A stretch of DNA of 64,000 nucleotides, taken from assembly GCF_005938625.1 (NCBI RefSeq), contig NZ_VCNJ01000003.1, positions 124,001-188,000 on the forward strand, given 5' to 3'. How positions within the stretch are numbered: position 1 is the stretch's first letter; the number at the start of each line of letters is the position of its first letter. The position numbers were made by a program, and so were the translations under genes. Of this stretch, positions 16,461-26,632 are shown one piece after another. The notes below the pieces were generated by a model, which worked only from the letters and a program-made list of their open reading frames with translations, made no database searches and was not told where the DNA came from. This DNA is from Pseudomonas fluorescens (GTDB lineage: Bacteria > Pseudomonadota > Gammaproteobacteria > Pseudomonadales > Pseudomonadaceae).

Positions 16461-18047
16461 ATGCGCCTCGCTGCCCTACCCCTGTTGCTCGCCCCGCTCC
16501 TGCTGAGCCCTCTGGCTCAGGCCGCCGCGCTGAGCGTCTGTACCGAGGCCAGCCCGGAAGGGTTCGATGTGGTGCAATACAACTCGCTGACCACCACCAA
16601 TGCCTCGGCTGACGTGCTTATGAACCGTCTGGTGGATTTCGACACCGCCAGCGGCAAAGTCGTCCCCAGCCTGGCTGACAGCTGGGAGGTCAGTACCGAT
16701 GGCCTGACCTATGTGTTCAAGTTGCACCCGCAGGTGAAGTTTCATACGACCGAATACTTCAAGCCGAGCCGCGAGCTGACCGCCGAAGACGTCAAATTCA
16801 GCTTCGACCGCATGCTCGACCCGGCCAACCCGTGGCACAAAGTCGCCCAGAGCGGCTTCCCGCATGCGCAGTCGATGCAGTTGCCAGCGCTGATCAAGAA
16901 GATCGACGCGCTCGATCCGCTGACCGTGCGCTTCACCCTTGACCACCCGGACTCGACATTCCTGGCGACCCTGAGCATGGGCTTCGCTTCGATCTACTCC
17001 GCCGAATACGCCGACAAACTGATGAAGGCCGGCGCCACGGACAAGCTCAACAGCCAACCGATCGGCACCGGCCCGTTCGTGTTCAACCGCTTTCAGAAAG
17101 ACGCGGCGATCCGCTACAAGGCCAACCCGGATTACTTCGGTGGCAAGCCTGCGGTGGATCCGTTGATCTTCGCCATTACCCCGGACGCCAACGTGCGCCT
17201 GCAAAAGCTGCGACGTAACGAATGCCAGATCGCCCTGTCGCCAAAACCGCTGGACGTACAGGCCGCGCTGAAAGAGCCGACGCTGAAAGTCGAAAAAACT
17301 GACGCGTTCATGACCGCTTTCATCGGCATCAACAGCCAGCATCCGCCGCTGGACAAGCCGGAAGTGCGTCAGGCAATCAACCTCGCATTCGACAAGGCCA
17401 ACTACATCAAGGCTGTGTTTGAAGACACCGCCGAAGCCGCCAACGGCCCTTACCCGCCGAACACCTGGAGCTACGCGAAGAGTCTGCCGGGGTATCCGCA
17501 TGATGTCGTCAAAGCCAAAGCGTTGCTGGCCAAGGCTGGGTTGAAGGACGGCTTCCAGACCACCATCTGGACGCGTCCTTCCGGCAGCCTGCTGAATCCG
17601 AACCCAAGCCTGGGTGCGCAGATGCTGCAGTCGGATCTGGCGGAAATCGGCATTCAGGCGGAAATCCGCGTGATCGAGTGGGGCGAACTGATTCGTCGCG
17701 CCAAGGCTGGCGAGCACGACCTGCTGTTCATGGGCTGGGCCGGCGATAACGGCGATCCGGACAACTTCCTCACGCCGCAGTTTTCCTGCGCGGCGGTCAA
17801 GTCCGGGACCAACTTTGCGCGGTACTGCAACGCTGATCTGGACAAGTTGATCAGTGCGGGCAAGACCACTAGTGAGCAAGGTGTGCGCACCAAGCTGTAT
17901 GAGCAGGCGCAGACGCAGATTCAGCAGCAGGCGTTGTGGTTGCCGCTGGCGCACCCGACCGCCTATGCGCTCACACGCAAAGACGTGCAGGGTTACTCCG
18001 TCAGCCCGTTTGGCCGCCAGGACTATTCCAAGGTCAACCTCAAATAA
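16461..18047 (+). CDS. ABC transporter substrate-binding protein (dipeptide/oligopeptide, DppA type)
   Basis: A 528-residue periplasmic solute-binding protein of the SBP_bac_5 family. The signal peptide ends near residue 21 (AQA). Family features include VPSLADSWEVSTDGLTYVFKL, ELTAEDVKFSFDRM, QPIGTGPFVFNRF and the C-terminal MGWAGDNGDPDNFL. A disulphide-forming Cys pair near GDPDNFLTPQFSC is likely, as in DppA. Dipeptides are the usual ligand, but haem or glycine-betaine-like ligands occur in the family. No permease or ATPase gene is adjacent, so it is an orphan binding protein feeding a distant transporter. Confidence 0.9.
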   Translation: MRLAALPLLLAPLLLSPLAQAAALSVCTEASPEGFDVVQYNSLTTTNASADVLMNRLVDFDTASGKVVPSLADSWEVSTDGLTYVFKLHPQVKFHTTEYFKPSRELTAEDVKFSFDRMLDPANPWHKVAQSGFPHAQSMQLPALIKKIDALDPLTVRFTLDHPDSTFLATLSMGFASIYSAEYADKLMKAGATDKLNSQPIGTGPFVFNRFQKDAAIRYKANPDYFGGKPAVDPLIFAITPDANVRLQKLRRNECQIALSPKPLDVQAALKEPTLKVEKTDAFMTAFIGINSQHPPLDKPEVRQAINLAFDKANYIKAVFEDTAEAANGPYPPNTWSYAKSLPGYPHDVVKAKALLAKAGLKDGFQTTIWTRPSGSLLNPNPSLGAQMLQSDLAEIGIQAEIRVIEWGELIRRAKAGEHDLLFMGWAGDNGDPDNFLTPQFSCAAVKSGTNFARYCNADLDKLISAGKTTSEQGVRTKLYEQAQTQIQQQALWLPLAHPTAYALTRKDVQGYSVSPFGRQDYSKVNLK

Positions 18048-18064
18048 CCTGCCCAGCACATAAC

Positions 18065-18156
18065 CTGTAGGAGTGAGCCTGCTCGCGATGGCGTCATTTC
18101 AGTCAACACATTCGGTGACTGGAAAATTGCTATCGCGAGCAGGCTCACTCCTACAG
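18065..18156. repeat. Paired inverted REP elements
   Basis: CTGTAGGAGTGAGCCTGCTC at 18065 is mirrored by GAGCAGGCTCACTCCTACAG ending at 18156, with GCGAGC/GCTCGC inner pairs. It lies between the convergent SBP gene and radC. Confidence 0.85.
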
Positions 18157-18181
18157 GGGTTTAGCGTTTTTCCCCTGAGCG

Positions 18182-18856
18182 TTACATCCAGCCACACTCT
18201 GCCATCGACAGCGGCTCTCCGTCACCGACGATGAAGTGATCCAGCACTCGCACATCAATCAGCTCCAGCGCCTTCTGCAAACGCTTGGTCAGTAATCGAT
18301 CAGCCTGACTGGGGTCAGTGTTCCCCGATGGATGGTTGTGGCACAGGATCAACGCCGCCGCGTTATTGGCCAGACATCGCTTAACTACTTCGCGCGGATG
18401 CACGCTGGTGTTATCGATGGAGCCGCGAAACAGTATCTCGAAATTCAGTACTTGATGTTTGGAGTCGAGAAACAGGCAACCAAACACCTCATGCGGTTCG
18501 TGACGCAGCATCGATTTCAGATAATCGCGAACGACCTGAGGGTTTTCCAGGGCTGGTTTCTGCCGGGATTTCTCAGCCAGATGCCGCCTGTTCATTTCCT
18601 GAGCAGCTTGCAGTTGCGCAAACTTCGCCGGCCCGAGCCCCAATTGTTTGCTGAATGCGTGCTGATCGGCCTCAAGCAGCAAACGCAGGCTGCCGAATTG
18701 AGTCAACAGGTTGCGCGCCAGGTCCACAGCGCTTATTCCGGGCAATCCGGTGCGCAGAAAAATGGCCAACAACTCAGCGTCCGAAAGGCTCGCTGCACCG
18801 TGCTCCAATAACCTTTCCCGCGGGCGTTCCGCCGCAGGCCAATCGCGAATACTCAT
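18182..18856 (-). CDS. radC: RadC/JAB-domain DNA repair-associated protein
   Basis: A 224-residue protein with an N-terminal helix-hairpin-helix region ([22 protein letters not shown]) and a C-terminal JAB1/MPN metalloprotease-like fold. The latter carries the JAMM motif in [15 protein letters not shown]. It was named RadC from radiation sensitivity, but its true activity is uncertain. The ATG at 18856 is chosen because AGGGA stands 6 nt before it; an in-frame ATG two codons earlier overlaps that site. It is divergent from coaBC, as in other pseudomonads. Confidence 0.92.
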   Translation of the reverse strand: MSIRDWPAAERPRERLLEHGAASLSDAELLAIFLRTGLPGISAVDLARNLLTQFGSLRLLLEADQHAFSKQLGLGPAKFAQLQAAQEMNRRHLAEKSRQKPALENPQVVRDYLKSMLRHEPHEVFGCLFLDSKHQVLNFEILFRGSIDNTSVHPREVVKRCLANNAAALILCHNHPSGNTDPSQADRLLTKRLQKALELIDVRVLDHFIVGDGEPLSMAECGWM

Positions 18857-18991
18857 ACACATTCCCTGTCTGTGGGCGCCGCTGTTCCGTAGCGGTCGCT
18901 GTGATATCTTAGCCCATCTTTTTTGCGGGCGAATTCACCCTGGGGAGGGGGTTTCGCCACGTATGTCACCCACGAAATGAAAGGCAGACCT

Positions 18992-20200
18992 ATGCAGCGG
19001 CTGTATCGGAAACGCATCGTTCTGGGCGTCGGCGGCGGTATCGCGGCCTACAAGAGCGCCGATCTGGTTCGTCGCCTGATCGACCAGGGTGCCGAAGTGC
19101 GCGTGGTCATGACCCATGGCGGCGCCGAATTCATCACCCCGCTGACCATGCAGGCGCTGTCCGGCCACCCGGTGCACCTCGATTTGCTCGACCCGGCCGC
19201 CGAAGCCGCGATGGGCCACATCGAACTGGCCAAGTGGGCCGATCTGGTACTGATCGCCCCGGCCACCGCCGACCTGCTCGCCCGCCTGGCCCAAGGCATT
19301 GCCAATGATTTGCTGACCACTTTGGTGTTGGCCACCGACGCTGTCGTCGCCGTTGCTCCGGCAATGAATCAGGCGATGTGGCGCGATCCGGCGACCCAAG
19401 CCAACCTGCAACTCCTGGAAAGCCGTGGCCTTAAGGCCTTCGGCCCGGCGTCTGGAAGTCAGGCCTGCGGCGACGTCGGCATGGGCCGCATGATGGAAGC
19501 CACCGATCTGGCGCAATGCGCAGCAGACTGCTTTCAGCGGCAGGCGCTGACCGGTAAACACGTGGTGATTACCGCCGGCCCGACCCAGGAAAACATCGAC
19601 CCGGTGCGCTACATCACCAACCACAGCTCCGGGAAAATGGGCTTTGCCCTGGCTGAAGCAGCGGTTGAAGCCGGCGCCCGCGTCACATTGATCAGCGGCC
19701 CGGTGCACCTGCCAACCCCGGATCGCGTCACGCGAATCGATGTGGTCAGCGCCCGCGACATGCTCGCGGCCTGCGAAGCCGCAATTCCGTGCGACGTGTT
19801 CATTTCCTCGGCTGCGGTTGCGGACTACCGCCCGGAAGTCGTCGCCCCGCAAAAACTCAAGAAAGATCCTACGAGCGGTGACGGCTTCGTCCTGCAAATG
19901 GTGCGTAACCCGGACATCCTGGCCACCATCGCGACCCGTCCCGACCGTCCGTTCAGTGTCGGCTTTGCCGCCGAGACCGAACACCTGCTCGACTACGCTG
20001 CACGCAAGCTGAAGGACAAGAATCTCGATTTGATCGTCGCCAATGACGTCGCCAACCCGAGCATCGGTTTCAACAGCGAAGAAAACGCCTGCAGCGTGAT
20101 TGACCGTGAGCTGCACGCCACGGTTTTCGCCCAGACCAGCAAGAGCAAGATCGCTCGCCAACTGGTCACTTTTATCGCCGAACGTCTGAACCAGGTTTAA
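18992..20200 (+). CDS. coaBC: Bifunctional phosphopantothenoylcysteine decarboxylase / synthetase
   Basis: A 402-residue fusion for two steps of coenzyme A synthesis in the cytoplasm. The N-terminal flavoprotein CoaC domain has [20 protein letters not shown] and the active-site cysteine in [13 protein letters not shown]. The C-terminal CoaB domain has [20 protein letters not shown] and the FAAET segment, then IVANDV. The ATG at 18992 gives the normal N-terminus. The dut gene starts 5 bp after its stop, so the two are co-transcribed. Confidence 0.95.
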   Translation: MQRLYRKRIVLGVGGGIAAYKSADLVRRLIDQGAEVRVVMTHGGAEFITPLTMQALSGHPVHLDLLDPAAEAAMGHIELAKWADLVLIAPATADLLARLAQGIANDLLTTLVLATDAVVAVAPAMNQAMWRDPATQANLQLLESRGLKAFGPASGSQACGDVGMGRMMEATDLAQCAADCFQRQALTGKHVVITAGPTQENIDPVRYITNHSSGKMGFALAEAAVEAGARVTLISGPVHLPTPDRVTRIDVVSARDMLAACEAAIPCDVFISSAAVADYRPEVVAPQKLKKDPTSGDGFVLQMVRNPDILATIATRPDRPFSVGFAAETEHLLDYAARKLKDKNLDLIVANDVANPSIGFNSEENACSVIDRELHATVFAQTSKSKIARQLVTFIAERLNQV

Positions 20201-20205
20201 TTTAC

Positions 20206-20661
20206 ATGCACGCTTTGCAAGCCAAGATCCTCGACCCACGCATCGGTACCGATTTCCCGCTGCCGCAATACGCCACCCCGGGCTCCGCCGGCCTCGACCT
20301 GCGCGCCATGCTGGATCAGGACATTGTGATCAAACCGGGTGAAACCGTGCTGATCCCCACCGGTCTGTCGGTTTACATCGGCGACCCGAACCTCGCCGCG
20401 CTGATCCTGCCGCGCTCCGGCATGGGCCATAAACACGGCATCGTGCTGGGCAATCTCGTCGGCCTGATCGATTCGGATTACCAGGGCCCGCTGATGGTGT
20501 CGTGCTGGAACCGTGGTCAGACCGACTTCACCATGACCGTCGGCGAACGTCTGGCGCAGCTGGTGCTGGTGCCGGTAGTGCAGGCGCATTTCGAAATGGT
20601 TGAAGAGTTCGTCGAAACCGAACGCGGCACCGGCGGTTTCGGCCATACCGGCACGAAATAA
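20206..20661 (+). CDS. dut: dUTP diphosphatase
   Basis: A 151-residue trimeric dUTPase that hydrolyses dUTP to dUMP, keeping uracil out of DNA and feeding dTMP synthesis. All five motifs are visible: [30 protein letters not shown] with the catalytic Asp, ERLAQLV, and the C-terminal [10 protein letters not shown] arm. It follows coaBC closely in the same operon. Confidence 0.97.
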   Translation: MHALQAKILDPRIGTDFPLPQYATPGSAGLDLRAMLDQDIVIKPGETVLIPTGLSVYIGDPNLAALILPRSGMGHKHGIVLGNLVGLIDSDYQGPLMVSCWNRGQTDFTMTVGERLAQLVLVPVVQAHFEMVEEFVETERGTGGFGHTGTK

Positions 20662-20673
20662 CCGAATACATCT

Positions 20674-20762
20674 CCTGTAGGAGCTGCCGCAGGCTGCGAT
20701 CTTTTGATTTTGATCTTAAAAAACAAAGCCAAAAGATCGCAGCCTTCGGCAGCTCCTACAGG
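20674..20762. repeat. Paired inverted REP elements
   Basis: CCTGTAGGAGCTGCCGCAGG and its near-complement ending CCTACAGG face each other across about 35 bp. It follows dut and opens the 303-bp gap before algC. The remainder of the gap holds a possible 40-codon leader ORF (20846-20968). Confidence 0.85.
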
Positions 20763-20845
20763 GGAAATTTGTGCAGTTTCCGCGACAGGTTTTAACACCG
20801 TAAATCAAGGTTTTGCCGGCCGAAAGCCACGCCAGCCGAGGCGTC

Positions 20846-20968
20846 ATGGCCCTTTCACACCACGAACTCTCTGTGGAAAACGCCGTCATACCCTTCAGTT
20901 TGAGCCTGCCGTCGAACGATTCGTCGGTCTGTCCCGCCACTTTCGAGATGGAGCATTTCCGTAGATGA
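20846..20968 (+). CDS. Possible 40-residue leader peptide overlapping algC start
   Basis: ATG at 20846 preceded by GAGG opens a 40-codon frame (MALSHHELSVENAVIPFSLS...) whose TGA overlaps the algC ATG as ATGA. The overlap suggests translational coupling. No homolog is known to me and the ribosome site is only 4 nt from the ATG, so this may be chance. Confidence 0.3.
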   Translation: MALSHHELSVENAVIPFSLSLPSNDSSVCPATFEMEHFRR

Positions 20969-22362
20969 GCACCCCAGCCAAGATTGCCCCGAAGCTGCCC
21001 GACAGCATTTTCCGCGCCTATGACATTCGCGGCACCGTGCCGGAATTCCTCAATGCCGAAACCGCTTACTGGATCGGCCGCGCCATCGGTTCGCAGAGCC
21101 TGGCTCAGGGTGAACCAAACGTGTCCGTCGGTCGCGACGGCCGCTTGTCCGGCCCGGAGCTGGTTGCCGAGCTGATTCGCGGTATCGCCGAAAGCGGCTG
21201 CCACGTCAGCGACGTTGGCCTGGTGCCGACGCCGGCGCTGTACTACGCCGCCAACGTGCTGGCCGGCAAGTCGGGCGTGATGCTCACCGGCAGCCACAAC
21301 CCGTCGAACTACAACGGCTTCAAGATCGTCATCGCCGGCGACACCCTCGCCAACGAACAGATCCAGGCCCTGCACGAGCGCCTCAAGACCAACAACTTGA
21401 GCAGCGGTACCGGCAGCGTCACTCAGGTCGAGATCCTCGACCGCTACAACACCGAAATCGTCCAGGACATCAAACTGGCGCGGCGCATGAAGGTTGTGGT
21501 CGACTGCGGCAACGGCGCGGCCGGCGTGATCGCCCCGCAACTGATCGAAGCGCTGAACTGCGAAGTCATCCCGCTGTTCTGCGAAGTCGACGGCAACTTC
21601 CCGAACCATCATCCGGATCCGGGCAAGCCTGAAAACCTCGTCGACCTGATCGCCAAGGTCAAGGAAACCAACGCCGACATCGGCCTGGCTTTCGACGGCG
21701 ACGGCGACCGTGTCGGCGTGGTGACCAATACCGGCAGCATCGTCTACCCGGATCGCCTGCTGATGCTGTTTGCCCGTGACGTGGTTGCGCGGAACCCGGA
21801 CGCCGAGATCATTTTCGACGTCAAATGCACCCGTCGCCTGGTGCCGCTGATCAAGGAATACGGTGGTCGTCCGCTAATGTGGAAGACCGGTCATTCGTTG
21901 ATCAAAAAGAAAATGAAACAATCCGGCGCGCTATTGGCCGGTGAAATGAGCGGGCACATTTTCTTCAAGGAGCGCTGGTTCGGTTTCGACGACGGTATCT
22001 ACAGTGCCGCACGGCTGCTGGAGATCCTCAGCAAGGAAAAATCCACCGCGGAAGAGCTGTTTGCGACCTTCCCGAACGATATTTCTACGCCGGAAATCAA
22101 TATCCATGTGACCGAAGAGAGCAAATTCAGCATCATTGATGCACTGCACGACGCACAGTGGGGCGCAGGCGCTGACCTGACCACCATCGACGGCGTGCGA
22201 GTCGATTACGCCAAAGGCTGGGGCCTGGTGCGCGCATCCAACACCACGCCGGTGCTGGTGCTGCGCTTCGAGGCCGATGACGAGGCTGAATTGCAACGCA
22301 TCAAGGATGTGTTCCACGCCCAACTGAAACGCGTTGCACCTGATCTCCAACTACCGTTCTGA
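20965..22362 (+). CDS. algC: Phosphomannomutase/phosphoglucomutase
   Basis: A 465-residue alpha-D-phosphohexomutase interconverting hexose 1- and 6-phosphates of mannose and glucose. It supplies GDP-mannose for alginate and precursors for lipopolysaccharide core and rhamnolipid. The active phosphoserine is Ser110 in TGSHNPSNYNG, the Mg2+ loop is FDGDGDRVG, and the sugar-binding loop is GEMSGHIFF. Its length matches the short P. aeruginosa-type AlgC. It lies between dut and argB in the conserved order, and argB follows by 17 bp. Confidence 0.96.
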   Translation: MSTPAKIAPKLPDSIFRAYDIRGTVPEFLNAETAYWIGRAIGSQSLAQGEPNVSVGRDGRLSGPELVAELIRGIAESGCHVSDVGLVPTPALYYAANVLAGKSGVMLTGSHNPSNYNGFKIVIAGDTLANEQIQALHERLKTNNLSSGTGSVTQVEILDRYNTEIVQDIKLARRMKVVVDCGNGAAGVIAPQLIEALNCEVIPLFCEVDGNFPNHHPDPGKPENLVDLIAKVKETNADIGLAFDGDGDRVGVVTNTGSIVYPDRLLMLFARDVVARNPDAEIIFDVKCTRRLVPLIKEYGGRPLMWKTGHSLIKKKMKQSGALLAGEMSGHIFFKERWFGFDDGIYSAARLLEILSKEKSTAEELFATFPNDISTPEINIHVTEESKFSIIDALHDAQWGAGADLTTIDGVRVDYAKGWGLVRASNTTPVLVLRFEADDEAELQRIKDVFHAQLKRVAPDLQLPF

Positions 22363-22379
22363 TCCACCCGGAGCCCTGA

Positions 22380-23285
<906 letters not shown>

Positions 23286-23299
23286 GCCGTAGCGCACGC

Positions 23300-23340
23300 A
23301 AAAAGACCCCGCTCAGCCTGGCTGAGCGGGGTCTTTTTTT
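23300..23340 (+). terminator. Rho-independent terminator of the coaBC-dut-algC-argB run
   Basis: GACCCCGCTCAGC and GCTGAGCGGGGTC pair perfectly (13 bp) around CTG, followed by eight T residues. Confidence 0.95.
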
Positions 23341-23372
23341 GTCTGCAACCTCAGAGTTCTGAACCTCTCCTG

Positions 23373-23457
23373 TGTAGGAGCTGCCGAAGGCTGCGATCTT
23401 TTGATCTTGCTCCCAAATGCCAAAATCAAAAGATCGCAGCCTTCGGCAGCTCCTACA
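23373..23457. repeat. Paired inverted REP elements
   Basis: TGTAGGAGCTGCCGAAGGCT at the left and its complement at the right enclose an AT-rich loop around 23415. It lies between the convergent argB and pyrE genes. Confidence 0.85.
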
Positions 23458-23468
23458 GAGAAGGTGTG

Positions 23469-24113
23469 TCAGACGCCGAACTGGGCGCGATAGGCTTCTA
23501 CGGCTGGCAGGTGCTGCTTGAGCTGTGGATCATCGGCGAGGAATTCCAGCACCTGATTCAGCGAAACGATGCTGATCACCGGGATGCCGAAGTCGCGTTC
23601 GACTTCCTGGATCGCCGACAACTCACCGTTGCCACGCTCCTGACGGTTCAGCGCAATCAGCACGCCAGCAGCCTTGGCACCGTCCTGGGAAGCGATGATC
23701 TGCATCACCTCACGAATCGCGGTGCCAGCAGTGATCACGTCGTCGATGATCAGTACTTCGCCGGTCAGCGGTGCGCCAACCAGGCTGCCGCCTTCGCCGT
23801 GGGCCTTGGCTTCCTTGCGGTTGAAGCACCATGGCAGGTCGCGGTCGTGATGTTCGGCCAGCGCAACAGCAGTGGTTGCCGCCAACGGGATGCCTTTATA
23901 GGCCGGGCCAAACAAAACATCGAAGGGAATGCCGCTTTCGGCAATGGCTGCAGCGTAGAAACGCCCCAGCTGCGCCAGAGCCGAACCCGAGTTGAACAGG
24001 CCGGCGTTGAAGAAGTAAGGACTGGTGCGCCCGGACTTCAGGGTGAACTCACCGAAGCGCAAAACGCCGCGATCGATGGCAAAACGAATGAAATCGCGCT
24101 GATACGCTTGCAT
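23469..24113 (-). CDS. pyrE: Orotate phosphoribosyltransferase
   Basis: A 214-residue enzyme joining orotate and PRPP to give orotidine 5'-phosphate in pyrimidine synthesis. The PRPP-binding loop is [15 protein letters not shown], and the catalytic-loop region is [13 protein letters not shown]. The ATG at 24113 gives the standard N-terminus [12 protein letters not shown]; an earlier in-frame start adds an unconserved MVFGVFF. It is divergent from crc, as in all Pseudomonas I know. Confidence 0.95.
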   Translation of the reverse strand: MQAYQRDFIRFAIDRGVLRFGEFTLKSGRTSPYFFNAGLFNSGSALAQLGRFYAAAIAESGIPFDVLFGPAYKGIPLAATTAVALAEHHDRDLPWCFNRKEAKAHGEGGSLVGAPLTGEVLIIDDVITAGTAIREVMQIIASQDGAKAAGVLIALNRQERGNGELSAIQEVERDFGIPVISIVSLNQVLEFLADDPQLKQHLPAVEAYRAQFGV

Positions 24114-24159
24114 GAAAAAAACCCCAAATACCACGGATTTAGCTAATTAGCTTGACGCC

Positions 24160-24172
24160 GTGTATCATACAC
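24160..24172. promoter_or_regulatory. Palindrome between pyrE and crc
   Basis: GTGTATCATACAC is a perfect inverted repeat with a 3-nt centre, extended by one C-G pair, in the 82-bp divergent spacer. It overlaps TATCAT/TATGAT hexamers that could act as -10 boxes on either strand. Confidence 0.35.
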
Positions 24173-24195
24173 GCACGCGATTTTTGGGGCCATTT

Positions 24196-24975
24196 ATGCG
24201 GATCATCAGTGTGAACGTCAATGGTATTCAGGCGGCAGTCGAGCGTGGTTTGCTCAGTTGGCTGCAAGCACAGAATGCCGACGTCATCTGCCTGCAGGAC
24301 ACCCGTGCCTCCGCCTTTGAACTGGATGACCCAGCCTTCCAACTGGATGGCTACTTCCTTTATGCCTGCGATGCTGAAGTCCCTGCCCAAGGCGGCGTGG
24401 CTTTGTATTCGCGGTTGCAACCGAAGGCTGTCATCAGCGGTCTCGGTTTCGAGACGGCCGACCGCTACGGGCGCTACCTGCAAGCAGATTTCGACAAAGT
24501 CAGTATTGCCACCTTGCTGCTTCCTTCGGGGATGAACGGCGATGAGGACTTGAACCAGAAGTTCAAGCTCATGGACGACTTCGGCAAGTACCTGGACAAA
24601 CAGCGGCGTAAACGTCGCGAGTACATTTATTGTGGCTCGCTGTACGTGGCGCAGCAGAAGCTCGACATCAAGAACTGGCGCGACAGCCAGCAATCCCCGG
24701 GCTTCCTGGCGCCAGAACGCGCCTGGATGGACGAGATTGTCGGCAACATGGGCTATGTCGATGCCCTGCGCGAAGTCAGCCGTGAAGGCGACCAGTACAG
24801 CTGGTGGCCGGATAACGAACAGGCCGAGATGCTCAATCTGGGCTGGCGTTTCGACTACCAGATCCTGACTCCAGGCCTGCGACGCTTCGTACGCAGCGCA
24901 CGCCTGCCACGTCAGCCGCGGTTCTCGCAGCACGCGCCGCTGATCGTCGACTACGACTGGACGCTGACCATCTAA
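24196..24975 (+). CDS. crc: Catabolite repression control protein Crc
   Basis: A 259-residue protein of the exonuclease III/endonuclease fold. In Pseudomonas it works with Hfq on A-rich RNA targets to block translation of catabolic genes during growth on preferred carbon sources. The fold is plain (MRIISVNVNGIQAAVERG, then CLQDTRAS), but nuclease residues are altered: the usual LQET glutamate is Asp35, and the closing SDH is SQHAP with Gln for the catalytic Asp. This agrees with reports that Crc is not a nuclease. The ATG at 24196 is selected from the conserved N-terminus. It is divergent from pyrE and followed by a terminator. Confidence 0.96.
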   Translation: MRIISVNVNGIQAAVERGLLSWLQAQNADVICLQDTRASAFELDDPAFQLDGYFLYACDAEVPAQGGVALYSRLQPKAVISGLGFETADRYGRYLQADFDKVSIATLLLPSGMNGDEDLNQKFKLMDDFGKYLDKQRRKRREYIYCGSLYVAQQKLDIKNWRDSQQSPGFLAPERAWMDEIVGNMGYVDALREVSREGDQYSWWPDNEQAEMLNLGWRFDYQILTPGLRRFVRSARLPRQPRFSQHAPLIVDYDWTLTI

Positions 24976-24992
24976 GCGTCGTTTCGCAGTAC

Positions 24993-25029
24993 AAAAAATG
25001 CCCGTATCTTGCGATACGGGCATTTTTTA
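24993..25029. terminator. Bidirectional terminator between crc and gltS
   Basis: TGCCCGTATC and GATACGGGCA form a 10-bp stem around TTGC, with A and T runs on the two sides. It serves crc and the convergent gltS. Confidence 0.93.
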
Positions 25030-25055
25030 TGCCTGCGCTCGAAGCGGAATCGAAC

Positions 25056-26264
25056 TCAGACGGCGGCGAAGAACGGCAACATCAAGTACAGCTTGATCAC
25101 GACGACATTAATAATGTCGATGAAGAACGCCCCCACCATCGGCACCACCAGAAACGCGATCTGCGAGGGGCCGTAGCGCTGCGTCACGGCCTGCATGTTG
25201 GCAATGGCAGTCGGCGTGGCACCAAGACCAAAACCGCAATGTCCAGCGGCCAGCACGGCGGCATCGTAGTTGCGGCCCATCACCCGGAACGTCACGAAAA
25301 TCGCGAACAACGCCATGACCAGCGCCTGTACAGCCAGAATGATGAAAATCGGCAACGCCAGTGCGGCCAGATCCCACAACTTGAGCGACATCAGGGCAAT
25401 CGCCAGAAACAGCGACAAGCTGACATTACCCAGCACCGACACTTCACGCTCGAACACCTGATACAGGCCCAGCGCCGAGAGCCCGTTGCGCAACACCACG
25501 CCTACAAACAGGACACACACGAACGTCGGCAACTCGAATGCAGTCCCTTGCAGCAGGCCATTCAACAGATTGCCCGCCAGCAAGCTCACTGCAATCAGAG
25601 CCAGGGTTTCGACAAACGAAAATGGCGTGATCGAGCGTTCCTTGTTCGGCTGTTCAAAACCTTTTGGCAACCGTGGCGCTTCCTGCTGATTGCAACCGGG
25701 CACCTCTACACGCTTGATGAGCAACCGCGCAACCGGCCCGCCGATCAAACCACCCAGCACCAGACCAAACGTCGCGGCGGCCATCGCCAGTTCGGACGCT
25801 GAGGCCAGGCCGTACTTCTCGCTGAATACCGTGCCCCACGCAGCGCCGGTGCCATGACCGCCCGCCAGGGTGATCGATCCGGTCAGCAGCCCCATCAACG
25901 GGTCGAGCCCAAGCATTTTTGCCAGCCCGATCCCCATGGCATTCTGCACCACCAAGAGCCCGGTGACCGCCAGGAGAAATATCCCCACTATCCGGCCACC
26001 TTTCTTCAGACTGGCGAAGTCTGCGCTTAAACCGATGGTGGCAAAAAAGGCCAGCATCAAAGGTGTCTGCAGGGAAGTATCGAAACGAACTTCAATATCG
26101 AACGTTCGCAGCAGCAACAACAGCAAGGCAACTACCAGCCCACCCGCGACAGGCTCAGGGATATTGTAACTGCGCATAAAACCAACACGCCTAACTAGCC
26201 CACGCCCTAGCAGAAGTACTAAGGATGCGGCCACAAGTGTTCCGTAAAAATCGAGCTGAATCAT
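25056..26264 (-). CDS. gltS: Sodium/glutamate symporter
   Basis: A 402-residue inner-membrane carrier of the ESS family that takes up glutamate with Na+. It has 10 or more hydrophobic helices in two inverted halves, including LTGSITLAGGHGTGAAWG and LAAGHCGFGLGATPTAIANM. These are the paired GHG/GFG glycine-rich loops that mark GltS. Length is normal. It is convergent with crc and shares its terminator. The 368-bp region upstream (26265-26632) is AT-rich and presumably contains its promoter. Confidence 0.94.
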   Translation of the reverse strand: MIQLDFYGTLVAASLVLLLGRGLVRRVGFMRSYNIPEPVAGGLVVALLLLLLRTFDIEVRFDTSLQTPLMLAFFATIGLSADFASLKKGGRIVGIFLLAVTGLLVVQNAMGIGLAKMLGLDPLMGLLTGSITLAGGHGTGAAWGTVFSEKYGLASASELAMAAATFGLVLGGLIGGPVARLLIKRVEVPGCNQQEAPRLPKGFEQPNKERSITPFSFVETLALIAVSLLAGNLLNGLLQGTAFELPTFVCVLFVGVVLRNGLSALGLYQVFEREVSVLGNVSLSLFLAIALMSLKLWDLAALALPIFIILAVQALVMALFAIFVTFRVMGRNYDAAVLAAGHCGFGLGATPTAIANMQAVTQRYGPSQIAFLVVPMVGAFFIDIINVVVIKLYLMLPFFAAV

Positions 26265-26582
26265 TGGGATTATTCTTGGCTATATATTCAGAGACGAGTT
26301 GTTTACCTGCACGCGCCTCATGAACCGGCTGATTGTCTCAACACTGATTACTCGGGAATTCAAGAACCTTCGATGGCTTGAATATATCTTAATATTTCTG
26401 GAGAAGTATTAACGGGGAAACTTTAACAATCGCCACACCCGATTCCAAGGACATATATCAGCAGCAAGGCAATGCAGTTGTGACCAAACGTGTAACGGCG
26501 GCCTTTATATAAAATGTTATACACCACTCATCGCAGAAGGATTATTCCTACATACAACGCGAGTTAGCTCTGCTTCAGAAAT
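26265..26582. other. AT-rich intergenic stretch upstream of gltS
   Basis: About 320 bp with more A and T than the surroundings and no reading frame of note. It must hold the gltS promoter, but no convincing -35/-10 pair or known operator could be picked out by eye. Confidence 0.5.
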
Positions 26583-26613
26583 AAAAAAGCCCTGACATGT
26601 CAGGGCATTTATT
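26583..26613 (-). terminator. Terminator of the DUF4870 gene
   Basis: GCCCTGACATGTCAGGGC is a perfect 18-bp palindrome flanked by six A on one side and ATTTATT on the other, 20 bp beyond the minus-strand stop codon. Confidence 0.85.
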
Positions 26614-26632
26614 CTAAAACTTTATAATCTTT

